NCBI GenBank assembly: GCA_040401995.1 | Contig: JBBANM010000014.1 | Location: forward strand, 26,862 to 90,861 | Origin: Haliscomenobacter sp040401995 | GTDB lineage: Bacteria; Bacteroidota; Bacteroidia; Chitinophagales; Saprospiraceae | Direction: 5' to 3' | DNA length: 64,000 bases | Part shown: piece after piece, positions 17,943 through 27,576 of the stretch | How positions within the stretch are numbered: the stretch's first letter is position 1 | Layout: each line of letters starts with the position of its first letter | Translations under genes and position numbers: made by a program | Notes under the pieces: generated by a model | Database searches by the model: none | Told to the model about the DNA's origin: nothing | What the model saw: the letters and a program-made list of their open reading frames with translations, nothing else

Positions 17943-19001
17943 TCAATGTTTTCCTTGATGCGCAATATCCACTACTTTACGTACTTGTTTCCAGTCAATT
18001 TCACCTTGAAGGGCACATTCTGCGCCCAAAACAAAACGACTCGGGGCTTCATTTAATGCTTCCGCCACTGCAAATTCGAGGGCTTTCGGATCTTTTTGGC
18101 TGATCGGTCCGCGTTTTTCCAAGCCGCCAAAAATTGGGCGATTGAAGAGCTCGTAAAGGTCTTTGGTTTTTAGTTTATTACCTCCCACCTTCATGCTACA
18201 GTTGACGATATGGCCGGGATAATCCACAAAAGGCTTCAAGTCGTTGTAATCGCCAACGTAGTCACAAATGTGAAGTACATTACAGGCACAAGCAGCATTG
18301 ATTTCTTTCATTACCACCAAATCAAAAGGTTTGATGTAATCCGCGAAGATGTTTGTGTTTTGAAAACGGAACCCCTCGCCGCCTTGAGTCGCTGCTAAAA
18401 AGCCATCAACCCCCAGTTTGATACACTCTTTGGCAAAAATGAGGGTACTTTCCGTGACTATCTCCAACCCTTTTTTTACATTTTCAGGATCTTGAAGCAT
18501 TTGCTGCGTAAGCACTGCTTCTGTCACCGTGTGACCTGCACTCATAAAGGGAGAATACAAGGTAACGATGACCGGTGCATGGCGTTTCCCTTTTTCGACC
18601 AACTCCTTAACAACGTAGAGCTGTTTTTCAAAAAAATCTTTTTTGTAAAGGGGCATTGACGCCCAATTGGCCGTAGTTTTGATGGATTCCACCTTAGGAA
18701 ATTCGGCCTCATACTGAACTTTGATAAAGTCCATATCAATGGCCTCAAAATATTCCAAATGGCGTTTCACTGCGGCATCTCCAGTTTTGTAACCTTCACC
18801 AAAATGGACAAAAAAACCACATGGGACGTAGTCGCTTTTCTTTTTTGAGTCAATCAGATTGAACACTTCCTCCCGTTTATTAACCTTAGGTTTGGAGGGT
18901 AGTGTTTGTAAGTCCCAGGCGCCAGCTAGGGCGCCGACCGATAAAACCCCCATTGATTTGAACAGGGTTCGTCGTTGTTGGTTGATGTAGGTGTTTTCCA
19001 T
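17943..19001 (-). CDS. Uroporphyrinogen decarboxylase (URO-D) family protein with Tat-like signal
   Basis: 352 residues. The N-terminus QQRRTLFKSMGVLSVGALAG resembles a twin-arginine signal, so it may be exported folded; true HemE is cytosolic. The body is TIM-barrel-like, with segments typical of the URO-D/MtaA superfamily (NVLHICDYVGDYNDLKPF; GGLEKRGPISQKDP; FVLGAECALQGEIDWKQV). It lacks the N-terminal RQAGR-type signature of HemE, so a role in haem synthesis is unlikely; a methyltransferase-like or unknown role is possible. Isolated gene. Confidence 0.78.
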   Translation of the reverse strand: MENTYINQQRRTLFKSMGVLSVGALAGAWDLQTLPSKPKVNKREEVFNLIDSKKKSDYVPCGFFVHFGEGYKTGDAAVKRHLEYFEAIDMDFIKVQYEAEFPKVESIKTTANWASMPLYKKDFFEKQLYVVKELVEKGKRHAPVIVTLYSPFMSAGHTVTEAVLTQQMLQDPENVKKGLEIVTESTLIFAKECIKLGVDGFLAATQGGEGFRFQNTNIFADYIKPFDLVVMKEINAACACNVLHICDYVGDYNDLKPFVDYPGHIVNCSMKVGGNKLKTKDLYELFNRPIFGGLEKRGPISQKDPKALEFAVAEALNEAPSRFVLGAECALQGEIDWKQVRKVVDIAHQGKH

Positions 19002-19143
19002 ATCGTAAGAAGCGTTGTTGATGAATTTCGATCCTTGGTAAAGTTAATTTTTTGGACAGAATTTTTTTTCAAGATGATTATGGAAGCTAGGAATATCTTC
19101 ATCTTTTTTTACTTTAAATTGTTGTGTGACGAAATCAAAAGCA

Positions 19144-20094
19144 ATGAAGCAAATTGGGATTGTTTTTTTAATGGCATTAACTGGGTACAGTTGTAGCAAA
19201 CCACTTACCCGCAACCAAAATCCAGCAGCACAAATGATATCCATGTTCAAGAAAGACACAATCGGTTTAGGTGCTTATTGGTATGAAGGGAAAGCTGAAG
19301 TCAGCAGGTATCAGTTGGCTCAAAATCGCTATAAAGAGATCCATCCAGGTGAAGCCGTTTTAGTGTTTGTTACGGAAGATTTCTTGACGGATAAACAGGT
19401 CAAAAATGAAACCAATCAAAAACGCAACTCTACTTCCGTACTTAAGCTCAACGCTATGGAGCGCTTCTCAACTGGCATTTACGATTATTCCTTGATGAGT
19501 TCTGTTTTTAGCCCTACAGATGTTGAAAAATTCCCTCACGCGCTAAAAATTACCAATAGCAACCAAGACTGGTGCGGACAAACGTTTATGCAGCTCAATT
19601 TTGAAAAAGACAATTTCAAGGTGGAATCGCGTTCCTATTTTGAAAAAGAAGGGGATCAAGATTTTCAATTACCTCAGAGTTGGTTGGAACAAGAGCTATG
19701 GACCCGTTTGCGATTGGGCCCAGAAGGACTTCCTATTGGTAAGATGATGATCATCCCCAATCTTTCTTATTTAAGGTTGATGCACCTGGAGTGTAAGGCT
19801 TATTCGGCCGAAGCCAGCTTACTACCATATGCTGGGCAAGAGTTTACAGACCAGGGGCTTCAAGTATACCACCTAAGCTATCCTGAACTAAATCGAGAAC
19901 TGGACATTGTTTTTCATACCCAACGACCCTATTTGATTGAAGGTTGGATAGAGACTTATCCCTCGCTTTTTGACAAGATCAAACGCAGTACAATCGCCAA
20001 GCGCAGTAAAACATTGCATATCGCTTATTGGCAAAAAAACAGCTTGGCCGATCGGAAGGTACGGGAAGAATTGGGGATAAATTGGTTGCCATAA
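19144..20094 (+). CDS. Lipoprotein of the family often mislabelled 'septum formation inhibitor Maf'
   Basis: 316 residues from the ATG at 19144, which begins a clear signal peptide with lipobox (LTGYSC). Conserved-looking blocks are GAYWYEGKAEVSRYQLAQNR, VLVFVTEDFLTDKQVK, DWCGQTFMQLNF and YFEKEGDQDF. From memory, secreted Bacteroidota proteins with this pattern are annotated as Maf, but nothing here resembles the Maf nucleotide pyrophosphatase. Function unknown; a cell-envelope location is likely. A start at 19126 would add six residues ahead of the signal peptide. Confidence 0.75.
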   Translation: MKQIGIVFLMALTGYSCSKPLTRNQNPAAQMISMFKKDTIGLGAYWYEGKAEVSRYQLAQNRYKEIHPGEAVLVFVTEDFLTDKQVKNETNQKRNSTSVLKLNAMERFSTGIYDYSLMSSVFSPTDVEKFPHALKITNSNQDWCGQTFMQLNFEKDNFKVESRSYFEKEGDQDFQLPQSWLEQELWTRLRLGPEGLPIGKMMIIPNLSYLRLMHLECKAYSAEASLLPYAGQEFTDQGLQVYHLSYPELNRELDIVFHTQRPYLIEGWIETYPSLFDKIKRSTIAKRSKTLHIAYWQKNSLADRKVREELGINWLP

Positions 20095-20352
20095 GGTAAA
20101 AAAGACTTATTGATCGTTTGTTGGGTGCACATTTGACAAAATAATGCTGGTGACAGAATAGTAAATTCATTCTTTTGCCTTTGAGGTATTTTTCCGAATT
20201 TCCTGAAATTACTTTGCGTTTATATCCAGGCTAAAATATTTTTCAGAATTATATTTTGATATAGAAAAACAAATAATGTTACCCCTTTTGGCCCTAAATA
20301 CCACAGCTATTTGTAACTAATTGAAAATAAAACCATTACGCCAATTATTTGC

Positions 20353-20371
20353 TAGTGTATTTTTTACACTA
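20353..20371. promoter_or_regulatory. Candidate operator palindrome upstream of the Nudix-type regulator
   Basis: A perfect inverted repeat TAGTGTA-N5-TACACTA. It lies about 118 bp before the regulator gene within an otherwise empty AT-rich 395-bp gap (20095-20489). Size and symmetry suit a dimeric winged-helix regulator, so autoregulation is the simplest reading. Confidence 0.5.
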
Positions 20372-20489
20372 ATAAAATCCGCTTGAGATTGCAATTCCAA
20401 CATTTATTTTCTATTTTTCCCAGATTGAATAAATCTTCTCTTTTTGGGGCTTCCATTAAGTTGAATGCGTAAACAAGATTGAGCAGCAG

Positions 20490-21251
20490 ATGACAAATTT
20501 TGATGGTTTTTTTAAGTCGGCTTTTACAGTGGATAACGTCATCTTTGGCTTTGATGAAGGCGATTTGAAAGTGCTGCTGATCAAACGTGGCGAAGAGCCC
20601 TATTTTGGTTATTGGGCATTGCCAGGTCATTTTGTGTACCAAGAGGAGGATTTAGATACCGCTGCTATTCGGGTATTGAGAGAGCTTACAGGTTTGAACA
20701 ATGTTTATCTTGAACAGGTATCGACTTTTGGAGCGGTTCACCGGCATTCTTTTGGGCGGGTCATTACCGTTGCTTATTGTTCCTTGATTAAGATAAGTAA
20801 CTATACAATTCAACCATCCTCGATAGCTTTGCAAGCGCAATGGCATTCCGTTTCAAAAGTGGAGAATCTTGCTTTTGATCATATTGCCATCCTACAGGCT
20901 TGTTTTGCACGTTTGAAATGGCTGGTCAGGTACCGACCAGTGGGTTTTGAGCTCTTACCTCCCAAATTTACCCTTACCGAACTCCAGCACCTCTATGAAG
21001 CCATTTTGGAAACGAAACTTGAAAAGCGCAATTTCAGGAAGAAAATATTATCCATGGATCTGCTGATAGATTTGGTGGAAACCCAAGAGGGTGTTGCGCA
21101 CCGTCCAGCCCGATTGTACAAATTCGACCGCAAGCGATATCAAAAATTTCTAGCTGGCGGGTTCAGCTTTGAATTAAAAGAAACCCGTAAAAAAGATCCT
21201 CAAACCAAAAAAATTGCTAGCAGTGTTGCTAAAATAAATGTCAGAGGCTAG
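20490..21251 (+). CDS. NrtR/AraR-type transcriptional regulator (Nudix domain + winged helix)
   Basis: 253 residues. An N-terminal Nudix-fold domain (about 10-150) starts FFKSAFTVDNVIFGFDEGDLKVLLIKRG. Its Nudix box is degenerate: GHFVYQEEDLDTAAIRVLRE then LTGL lacks the usual REUxEExGU glutamates, so it probably binds rather than hydrolyses its ligand. A C-terminal winged helix (about 160-230) includes FTLTELQHLYEAIL. Relatives regulate NAD or pentose (arabinose/xylose) metabolism in response to ADP-ribose-like or sugar ligands. No target operon lies nearby, but a palindrome upstream may be its own operator. Confidence 0.88.
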   Translation: MTNFDGFFKSAFTVDNVIFGFDEGDLKVLLIKRGEEPYFGYWALPGHFVYQEEDLDTAAIRVLRELTGLNNVYLEQVSTFGAVHRHSFGRVITVAYCSLIKISNYTIQPSSIALQAQWHSVSKVENLAFDHIAILQACFARLKWLVRYRPVGFELLPPKFTLTELQHLYEAILETKLEKRNFRKKILSMDLLIDLVETQEGVAHRPARLYKFDRKRYQKFLAGGFSFELKETRKKDPQTKKIASSVAKINVRG

Positions 21252-21269
21252 CGATCAGCTAAAACTATC

Positions 21270-22058
21270 TTAAAACTCTTTTCCATCTGTATTGTACAGC
21301 TTGAGCGTCAGACCGCTGTTGTTGATGGCACGGTATTGAGCAAGCAATTTTTCCAATTTACTATTTTGGTCGATAAATGTACGCGTGAACGCTATCACGG
21401 GGTTGTCCGTAGGTTGATTTACTAGCGTTACGCCAGTATCTGCAATAGTAAACTGCCCATAATACCCCTTACGCAAAGCTGTTTCGGCGGATAATTTAAC
21501 CAGATCTTGGATGAATTTTTCACCAATGGCGCGCGAGGTCTGAGGGAAGCTTACAAAACCCCAAATTACTCCATCAGGAATCCGTAGGAGCTCACTTTGA
21601 AGGATCTTAAATCCATTTTCCATATCCATTCTGATGGTGTATGCGGTATTATTCACCGCAAGACTCCCCTTGCTGGTTACGGTTTGCCCCAAACTGATGT
21701 TCAACGCATAAGAACCAGATTCTAAGGTATTGGCATATACAACACCAGCAGCAGGCAATGCCCCTGGTTGGCAAATTTCTGGCGCTACGATCTTGCTGAG
21801 GTTCAAGTCCAAAACACTGCCATTCTGATGCCAATTGTAATCAATGGTATAATTCTGACAAGGTTGATTTTTGATAGTCGACAATTGAAAAAGCAATTCG
21901 CGTTTGCCAGGTTCAAACCGCTCTATCATGCTGACGTTAAATTCTTTTTCAACATCTGCTACTACGATGGGGTCGCCAGAGTTGCCAAATTTGCAACCGC
22001 TCCATCCACCACAGCAAATCAATAAAACAAGGGCGAATAGGGTGTATTTTTGCTTCAT
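21270..22058 (-). CDS. Predicted lipoprotein, unknown function
   Basis: 262 residues from the ATG at 22058, which begins a signal peptide with lipobox (GGWSGC). An upstream ATG (22100) would add 14 mostly basic residues. The mature part looks like an extended beta-rich domain followed by a helical region (EKFIQDLVKLSAETALRKGY). No family recognised. It ends 18 bp from the convergent regulator gene, with no hairpin between them. Confidence 0.75.
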   Translation of the reverse strand: MKQKYTLFALVLLICCGGWSGCKFGNSGDPIVVADVEKEFNVSMIERFEPGKRELLFQLSTIKNQPCQNYTIDYNWHQNGSVLDLNLSKIVAPEICQPGALPAAGVVYANTLESGSYALNISLGQTVTSKGSLAVNNTAYTIRMDMENGFKILQSELLRIPDGVIWGFVSFPQTSRAIGEKFIQDLVKLSAETALRKGYYGQFTIADTGVTLVNQPTDNPVIAFTRTFIDQNSKLEKLLAQYRAINNSGLTLKLYNTDGKEF

Positions 22059-22137
22059 CGGCTCAAGTGTTTTTTTCTGCTTCTTAAGCAGTCTTTTCAT
22101 TCCTCTACAAAACGGAATTTAAAGCAAAATGCTGCTT

Positions 22138-22321
22138 AGAGCTTATTCAGGATTCTGGTTCGCGCTACAAATGGCTAAAATTCACCCCTATTTCGTTGCG
22201 AAAATGCTCATGTAGCGCTGACCTGTCCTCGACAAAGTCGGGATACACTCTGCTTTTCGCACCTCATTGGGGTGAATTTTAGCTCATTTTCGCCAACGAA
22301 CCAGAATCATGAACAAGCTCT
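22138..22321. mobile_element. IS-derived mini-element (MITE-like), copy M1
   Basis: 184 bp without a gene. The imperfect inverted ends are AGAGCTTATTCAGGATTCTG and CAGAATCATGAACAAGCTCT. The core contains GCGAAAATGCTCATGTAGCG and a CGACAAAGTCGGG hairpin, shared with copies at 43839 and 51241. Left flank TTA; right flank TTT, so the target duplication is only partial. The rest of 22059-22512 contains the metY terminator. Confidence 0.78.
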
Positions 22322-22454
22322 TTGGTTGATGTCATTCATTTGACTAAACAATGACGAATTTAAAAAAAGTTACACTGTTCTCCATTTTGATCAATAATTT
22401 TCGCAGCGAAATGTCAAGACAAGATCAGTTTGTCTTAAAAAATAATTCTTCCCC

Positions 22455-22492
22455 AAAAAAAGAGTGATGCTGTTGGGCACCACTCCTTTTTA
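22455..22492 (-). terminator. Terminator of metY
   Basis: On the minus strand GAGTGGTGC and GCATCACTC (one G-T pair) around a short loop, followed by TTTTTTT, 20 bp after the metY stop. Confidence 0.85.
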
Positions 22493-22512
22493 TCAATTGT
22501 TTCTTTCTTTTC

Positions 22513-23814
22513 TTACAAAGTAGCAAAAGCTTGTTCCAAATCAGCTTTGATATCGTCAATGTGCTCAATACCAGCCGACAAACGCAATAAACCTGGTACT
22601 ACCCCCGCAGCAGCCTGCTCTTCTGCCGACAATTGGTCGTGGGTAGTTGAGGATGGATGAATGATCAGCGTTTTAGCATCGCCTACGTTGGCAAGGTGGC
22701 TAATCAACTTCAAATGGTCAACCAGTTTATCAGCAGCTTCTTTTCCCTCTTTAAGTTTGAAGGACAGGACACCGCCAAAACCATGCCGCAAGTATTTTTT
22801 TGCCAAAGCATTGTATGGGCTCGAAGCCAAACCTGGGTAGCGTACATACTCCACGTGCGGATGTGCTTCCAACCACTGTGCCAGCGCCAGTGCATTATCT
22901 ACTGTACGCTGAACGCGTAGAGAAAGAGTTTCTACGCCTTGAAGCAGCAAAAACGAATTGAAAGGGCTCAATGCAGGGCCAAAATCGCGAAGTCCTTCTA
23001 CCCTAGCGCGGATACTAAAAGCTACATTTGGGAGACCCAGTGGATTGCCTTCGCCAAAAACTTGCCAGAAATTAAGTCCATGGTAGCCTTCTGATGGCTC
23101 GCTAAATTGAGGAAACTTGCCGTTGCCCCAGTTGAAGTTACCGCCATCTACTATGACCCCGCCAATAGTTGTACCATGACCGCCAATCCATTTGGTAGCC
23201 GATTCTACGACTACGTTGGCACCATGCTTGAGTGGTTGAAAAAGATAACCGCCAGCACCAAAAGTATTGTCAACAATCAAAGGAATATCATGTTTTTTGG
23301 CCAAAGCACTAAAAGCCTCAAAATCTGGGATGTTGTATTCTGGGTTACCGATAGTCTCCAAATAAATTGCTTTCGTGTTCGCGTCGATATGCGCTTCAAA
23401 ATCAGCAGGATTGTCGCCAGTAACAATGCGTACATCGATACCAAGGCGCTTGAAAGCTACTTTAAATTGATTGTGGGTACCCCCATACAAAAAGGAAGTG
23501 GACACAAAATTATCGCCAGCTTGAAGGATGTTGTTCAACGCCAAAAATTGCGCTGCCTGGCCTGATCCTACTGCAACTGCGCCTACGCCGCCTTCCAAAG
23601 CCGCAATACGCTGCTCAAAAACATCGGTAGTAGGGTTCATAATCCGAGTATAAATGTTGCCAAAAGCCCGTAAACCGAACAAATTGGCGGCATGCTCAGA
23701 ATTGTTGAATTGGTACGATGTGGTTTGGTAAATCGGCACCGCGCGCGCATTGGTAGTTGGGTCTGCGGATTGTCCAGCATGTAGCTGTAAAGTTTCAAAA
23801 TGTAGGTTGGACAT
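22513..23814 (-). CDS. metY: O-acetylhomoserine sulfhydrylase / aminocarboxypropyltransferase
   Basis: A PLP enzyme that makes homocysteine directly from O-acetylhomoserine and sulfide in methionine synthesis. Begins LHFETLQLHAGQSADPTT, as in MetY. It has the YTRIMNPTTDVFEQRIAALE substrate loop, a glycine-rich GSGQAAQF, and the PLP lysine in ESATKWIGGHG. The length of 433 residues favours MetY over cystathionine gamma-synthase (about 380). Monocistronic; I found no SAM riboswitch in the 270 bp upstream. Confidence 0.95.
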   Translation of the reverse strand: MSNLHFETLQLHAGQSADPTTNARAVPIYQTTSYQFNNSEHAANLFGLRAFGNIYTRIMNPTTDVFEQRIAALEGGVGAVAVGSGQAAQFLALNNILQAGDNFVSTSFLYGGTHNQFKVAFKRLGIDVRIVTGDNPADFEAHIDANTKAIYLETIGNPEYNIPDFEAFSALAKKHDIPLIVDNTFGAGGYLFQPLKHGANVVVESATKWIGGHGTTIGGVIVDGGNFNWGNGKFPQFSEPSEGYHGLNFWQVFGEGNPLGLPNVAFSIRARVEGLRDFGPALSPFNSFLLLQGVETLSLRVQRTVDNALALAQWLEAHPHVEYVRYPGLASSPYNALAKKYLRHGFGGVLSFKLKEGKEAADKLVDHLKLISHLANVGDAKTLIIHPSSTTHDQLSAEEQAAAGVVPGLLRLSAGIEHIDDIKADLEQAFATL

Positions 23815-24082
23815 AAAGGATGATTATATGGTTTTAGAAAAATAAGTTTTGAGAAATGAGATGTGTCCATTTGGACGCTTCGGTTCTGGCATTAAAACTA
23901 TATAAATTCAGTCAACTTTTGATTCTGATTAGCGATTTAACGCAAATAAAGTTTTTTCCTGTGTACCCGGATCTTTTTTTCACTAACTTGCGCTCAAATT
24001 TGTGATACGTATCGGGTTAACAGGAAAATAGCGTTTATGCTGACGATTGGAAACTCTGTACGAAGAATCTGAGGTAATTATT

Positions 24083-25876
24083 ATGAAGCTTATCAGGAAT
24101 TTCTGCGTTATCGCCCATATCGACCACGGTAAAAGTACGCTTTCGGATCGACTTTTGGAATATACCAAAACAATTGCTCAGCGCGACATGGTCAACCAAG
24201 CCCTTGACAACATGGACTTGGAGCGCGAGCGCGGCATCACCATCAAAAGTCACGCTATCCAATTGTACTACAACCATACAGATGGGCAGCGCTATACTTT
24301 CAATTTGATCGATACGCCGGGGCACGTCGATTTTTCATATGAAGTTTCCCGCTCTATTGCCGCTTGCGAAGGCGCTTTGTTGCTGGTAGACGCTACTCAA
24401 GGCATCCAGGCGCAAACGATTTCCAACTTGTACCTTGCCATTGAACACGATTTGGAAATCATCCCCATATTGAACAAGATCGATATGGAAAGCGCGATGA
24501 TTGACGAGGTGTCTGATCAAGTAATTGATTTGATTGGTTGCAAAAAAGAAGATATCGTACTGGCCAGTGGAAAAACAGGAGTTGGCGTTGACGATATCAT
24601 GAAGGCCATCGTTGACCGGATTCCACCGCCAAAAGGGGATCCTGAAGCGCCACTACAAGCTTTGATCTTTGACTCCGTTTTCAACTCTTTCCGCGGGGTA
24701 ATTGCCTATTTCCGGATCATGAACGGCACGCTGCATAAAAATGATAAGATCAAATTCTTCCATACCGCAAAGGAATACAATGCCGATGAAGTAGGTATTT
24801 TGCAACTAGCACAAATCCCCAAACCGGAGCTATGCGCTGGTGATGTGGGATATATTATCACCGGTATTAAAGAATCCAAGGAGATTAAAGTAGGTGATAC
24901 TATCACCCGAGTCGACAATCCATGTTTGGATTCCATCCACGGTTTTGAAGATGTGAAACCAATGGTATTTGCCGGTATTTTCCCAGTAGATAATGATGAT
25001 TTTGAAGATCTGCGCGATAGTTTAGAAAAACTACAACTCAACGATGCTTCTTTGGTTTTTGAACCAGAGACCTCAGTTGCTTTGGGTTTTGGTTTTCGTT
25101 GCGGTTTCTTGGGCATGCTACACTTAGAAATTGTTCAAGAACGTTTGTCGCGGGAATTCAATATGGAAGTGATCACTACTATCCCCAACGTATCTTACCG
25201 CGCTACTACAACTAAAGGAGAAGACATTGCCGTTCGCACGCCAATTGATTTACCTGATCCCAGTAGTCTAGAATTTGTAGAAGAGCCTTATATCCGAGCT
25301 CAAATCATTACTAAGCCAGAGTACATCGGCGCCATTATGACCTTGTGCATGGACAAACGCGGGAACTTGACTCGCCAAACTTATCTTACTCCTTATCGGG
25401 TGGAACTTACCTTTGAAATGCCTCTGGCTGAAATCGTTTTTGACTTCTATGATCGTCTGAAATCGGTTTCGCGCGGATATGCATCTTTTGACTACTCGAT
25501 GATTGAGTACCGCCAATCTGACCTGGTAAAAATGGACATCAAACTGAATGCCGAAAACGTGGACGCGCTTTCTGCCTTGGTACACCGCACTAAAGCAGAG
25601 GCATTTGGCCGTAAAATCTGCAAACGCCTCAAAGATCTTTTGCCACGTCAGCAATTCCTTATCGCCATTCAGGCGGCAGTTGGTGCAAAAATCATTGCCC
25701 GCGAGACCATTTCGGCTTTGCGCAAAGATGTAACTGCTAAATGTTATGGTGGTGATATTTCACGGAAACGGAAACTGTTAGAAAAACAGAAAGAAGGTAA
25801 AAAACGGATGCGCCAAATTGGTAACGTTGAAGTACCACAAAAAGCTTTCTTGGACGTGTTGAAACTCAACGATTAA
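24083..25876 (+). CDS. lepA: Elongation factor 4 (LepA)
   Basis: A ribosome-associated translational GTPase. G1 AHIDHGKST, G2/switch RERGITIKSHA, G3 DTPGHVDF and G4 NKID are intact. The C-terminal LepA-specific domain includes RKRKLLEKQKEGKKRMRQIG. The start at 24083 gives 597 residues, the standard size; the frame is open to a TTG at 24047. Cytosolic housekeeping gene. Confidence 0.97.
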   Translation: MKLIRNFCVIAHIDHGKSTLSDRLLEYTKTIAQRDMVNQALDNMDLERERGITIKSHAIQLYYNHTDGQRYTFNLIDTPGHVDFSYEVSRSIAACEGALLLVDATQGIQAQTISNLYLAIEHDLEIIPILNKIDMESAMIDEVSDQVIDLIGCKKEDIVLASGKTGVGVDDIMKAIVDRIPPPKGDPEAPLQALIFDSVFNSFRGVIAYFRIMNGTLHKNDKIKFFHTAKEYNADEVGILQLAQIPKPELCAGDVGYIITGIKESKEIKVGDTITRVDNPCLDSIHGFEDVKPMVFAGIFPVDNDDFEDLRDSLEKLQLNDASLVFEPETSVALGFGFRCGFLGMLHLEIVQERLSREFNMEVITTIPNVSYRATTTKGEDIAVRTPIDLPDPSSLEFVEEPYIRAQIITKPEYIGAIMTLCMDKRGNLTRQTYLTPYRVELTFEMPLAEIVFDFYDRLKSVSRGYASFDYSMIEYRQSDLVKMDIKLNAENVDALSALVHRTKAEAFGRKICKRLKDLLPRQQFLIAIQAAVGAKIIARETISALRKDVTAKCYGGDISRKRKLLEKQKEGKKRMRQIGNVEVPQKAFLDVLKLND

Positions 25877-25926
25877 GCGATTGAAATCATAATTTCTATT
25901 CTGTCCACTTGTTAAAACTTGGGCCG

Positions 25927-27147
25927 ATGTTCTTGAATTTCTTTTTTGCCTTGCGAAAAAATGGCATCCCGGTAAGTCTACATGAATACCTGGCGCTGAT
26001 GCAGGCATTACAAAAAGACATCGGCACCCACGGCATTGACGAATTCTATGCACTGTCTAAAGCTGTATTGGTCAAACAAGAGGGGCATTTGGATCGATTC
26101 GATCTCCTTTTTGGCCAATATTTTCGCAATGTCAACGATATTGGGGAAGCACTTCTCCAAGCACAAATTCCCGACGAATGGCTACGGGCCAACTGGCTCA
26201 ACAATCTTACCGACGAAGAAAAAGCGCAAATTGAAAAATTAGGCGGTTTAGACGCCTTGATGGAGCGGCTGAAAACTTTAATGGAAGAACAGAAGAAAAC
26301 CCACAATGGCGGCAACCGCTGGATTGGAACGGGCGGCAGTTCTCCATTTGGCTCTGGCGGTTACAATCCCGAAGGCATGCGCATGGGGAACCAATCCGCT
26401 GGCAATCGAACCGGTTTGAAAGTGTGGGAAAAACGGGCTTTTAAAAATCTCGATGATCGAGTAGAGCTGAACACCCGAAACATCAAACTGATTCTCAAAC
26501 GTTTGCGCATTCTTACCCGTGAGGGCATTCCCAATGAGCTGGATTTAGACGGTACCATCCGCAAAACTTCCGAGAATGCAGGCTTGTTGGACATTGCTAT
26601 GCACCCCGCTAAAAAAAATCGGGTTAAAGTGTTGTTATTGCTGGATATCGGCGGCTCGATGGACGAACACATTTCGCTCTGCGAGCAATTGTTTTCAGCT
26701 GCCAAATGGGAATTTAAGCAATTGGAATTTTTCTATTTCCACAATTGTGTTTACGAATATGTTTGGAAAGACAACCACCGTCGTTTCCAGGAACGGATAC
26801 CTACCTTAGAATTGCTCCACAAATACAATGGCGACTACAAATTGATTTTTGTAGGTGATGCAGCCATGTCTACTTATGAGATTTTTTATCGAGGAGGGAG
26901 TGTGGAACACCACAATGATGAGCCAGGAATTACCTGGTTGAGAAGGCTAGAAAATCACTTCAGACACATCGCTTGGATTAATCCGCTTCCGGAATACGAG
27001 TGGGATTACTATGAATCCGTAAAAGCCATCCGTACATTTACTGGAAATCGAATGTTTCCAATGACCGTAGAGGGTTTAACCCAAGCAATGCGCAGTCTGA
27101 AGAACTCCAAGTACAAGTACACCAATGAGGTGTGGGGGGATGAGTGA
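25927..27147 (+). CDS. CoxE-like von Willebrand factor A domain protein
   Basis: 406 residues from the ATG at 25927. An N-terminal helical part begins MFLNFFFALRKNGIPVSLHEY, a pattern of the CoxE/VWA family. A gly/asn-rich linker (about 135-165) follows. The C-terminal VWA domain carries LLLLDIGGSMDEH, the CoxE version of the MIDAS metal site, plus a conserved WINPLPEYEW. Family members usually work with a MoxR AAA+ ATPase to insert cofactors or remodel complexes; no MoxR gene lies in the window. It starts 50 bp after lepA and may be co-transcribed. Confidence 0.88.
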   Translation: MFLNFFFALRKNGIPVSLHEYLALMQALQKDIGTHGIDEFYALSKAVLVKQEGHLDRFDLLFGQYFRNVNDIGEALLQAQIPDEWLRANWLNNLTDEEKAQIEKLGGLDALMERLKTLMEEQKKTHNGGNRWIGTGGSSPFGSGGYNPEGMRMGNQSAGNRTGLKVWEKRAFKNLDDRVELNTRNIKLILKRLRILTREGIPNELDLDGTIRKTSENAGLLDIAMHPAKKNRVKVLLLLDIGGSMDEHISLCEQLFSAAKWEFKQLEFFYFHNCVYEYVWKDNHRRFQERIPTLELLHKYNGDYKLIFVGDAAMSTYEIFYRGGSVEHHNDEPGITWLRRLENHFRHIAWINPLPEYEWDYYESVKAIRTFTGNRMFPMTVEGLTQAMRSLKNSKYKYTNEVWGDE

Positions 27148-27166
27148 AAGTAGATTTCGTTCCAAA

Positions 27167-27268
27167 TTAGAACGCTCTTCTTCCGCTACGCTGTGTTGCA
27201 GTATTCAACACAGAAAGAATTCCGCCGCCGATTACAAAAGCTACTAGCATAATTACGAGCACCAGCAT
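27167..27268 (-). CDS. Possible 33-residue single-span membrane peptide
   Basis: ATG-started frame MLVLVIMLVAFVIGGGILSV plus LNTATQRSGRRAF: one hydrophobic helix and a basic tail. The frame stays open 11 codons upstream (NEKKLKV before the ATG looks natural), so the true start may be non-ATG. It converges on the CoxE-like gene. The remaining 27269-27576 gap shows no other credible gene. Confidence 0.35.
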   Translation of the reverse strand: MLVLVIMLVAFVIGGGILSVLNTATQRSGRRAF

Positions 27269-27576
27269 GACCTTAAGTTTTTTTTCGTTGCCAAAATGGA
27301 TTTAAAATAACACTAACTGAAATTTATAACTTCAACGTTCATGGGTAAGTCTACTCCAAATTCGAGGGAGTAGAATATGCTAGTCACATGGGAGGATGAC
27401 CTTGGAGAGGATATTTTTTTGTTCAACCTACTGATAAATACCAAAAAGATTTTCCTGAATATAGCCTCATCCGAAATCGTTTGTAAAATGCAATTTCTTT
27501 TTCGAATAAATACTAGAACTGATCTAATTTTTTTTCCTTTTTTTCAAGACTTATTTTTGGGTTAACTTTCTCGTTA

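Noticed and set aside
23815..24082. SAM or other riboswitch upstream of metY
   Set aside because: I looked for conserved paired elements in the leader and found none that I could support.
27377..27565. 62-codon + strand frame
   Set aside because: Composition dominated by F, L and I from T-runs; no context or domain pattern. The gap looks non-coding.
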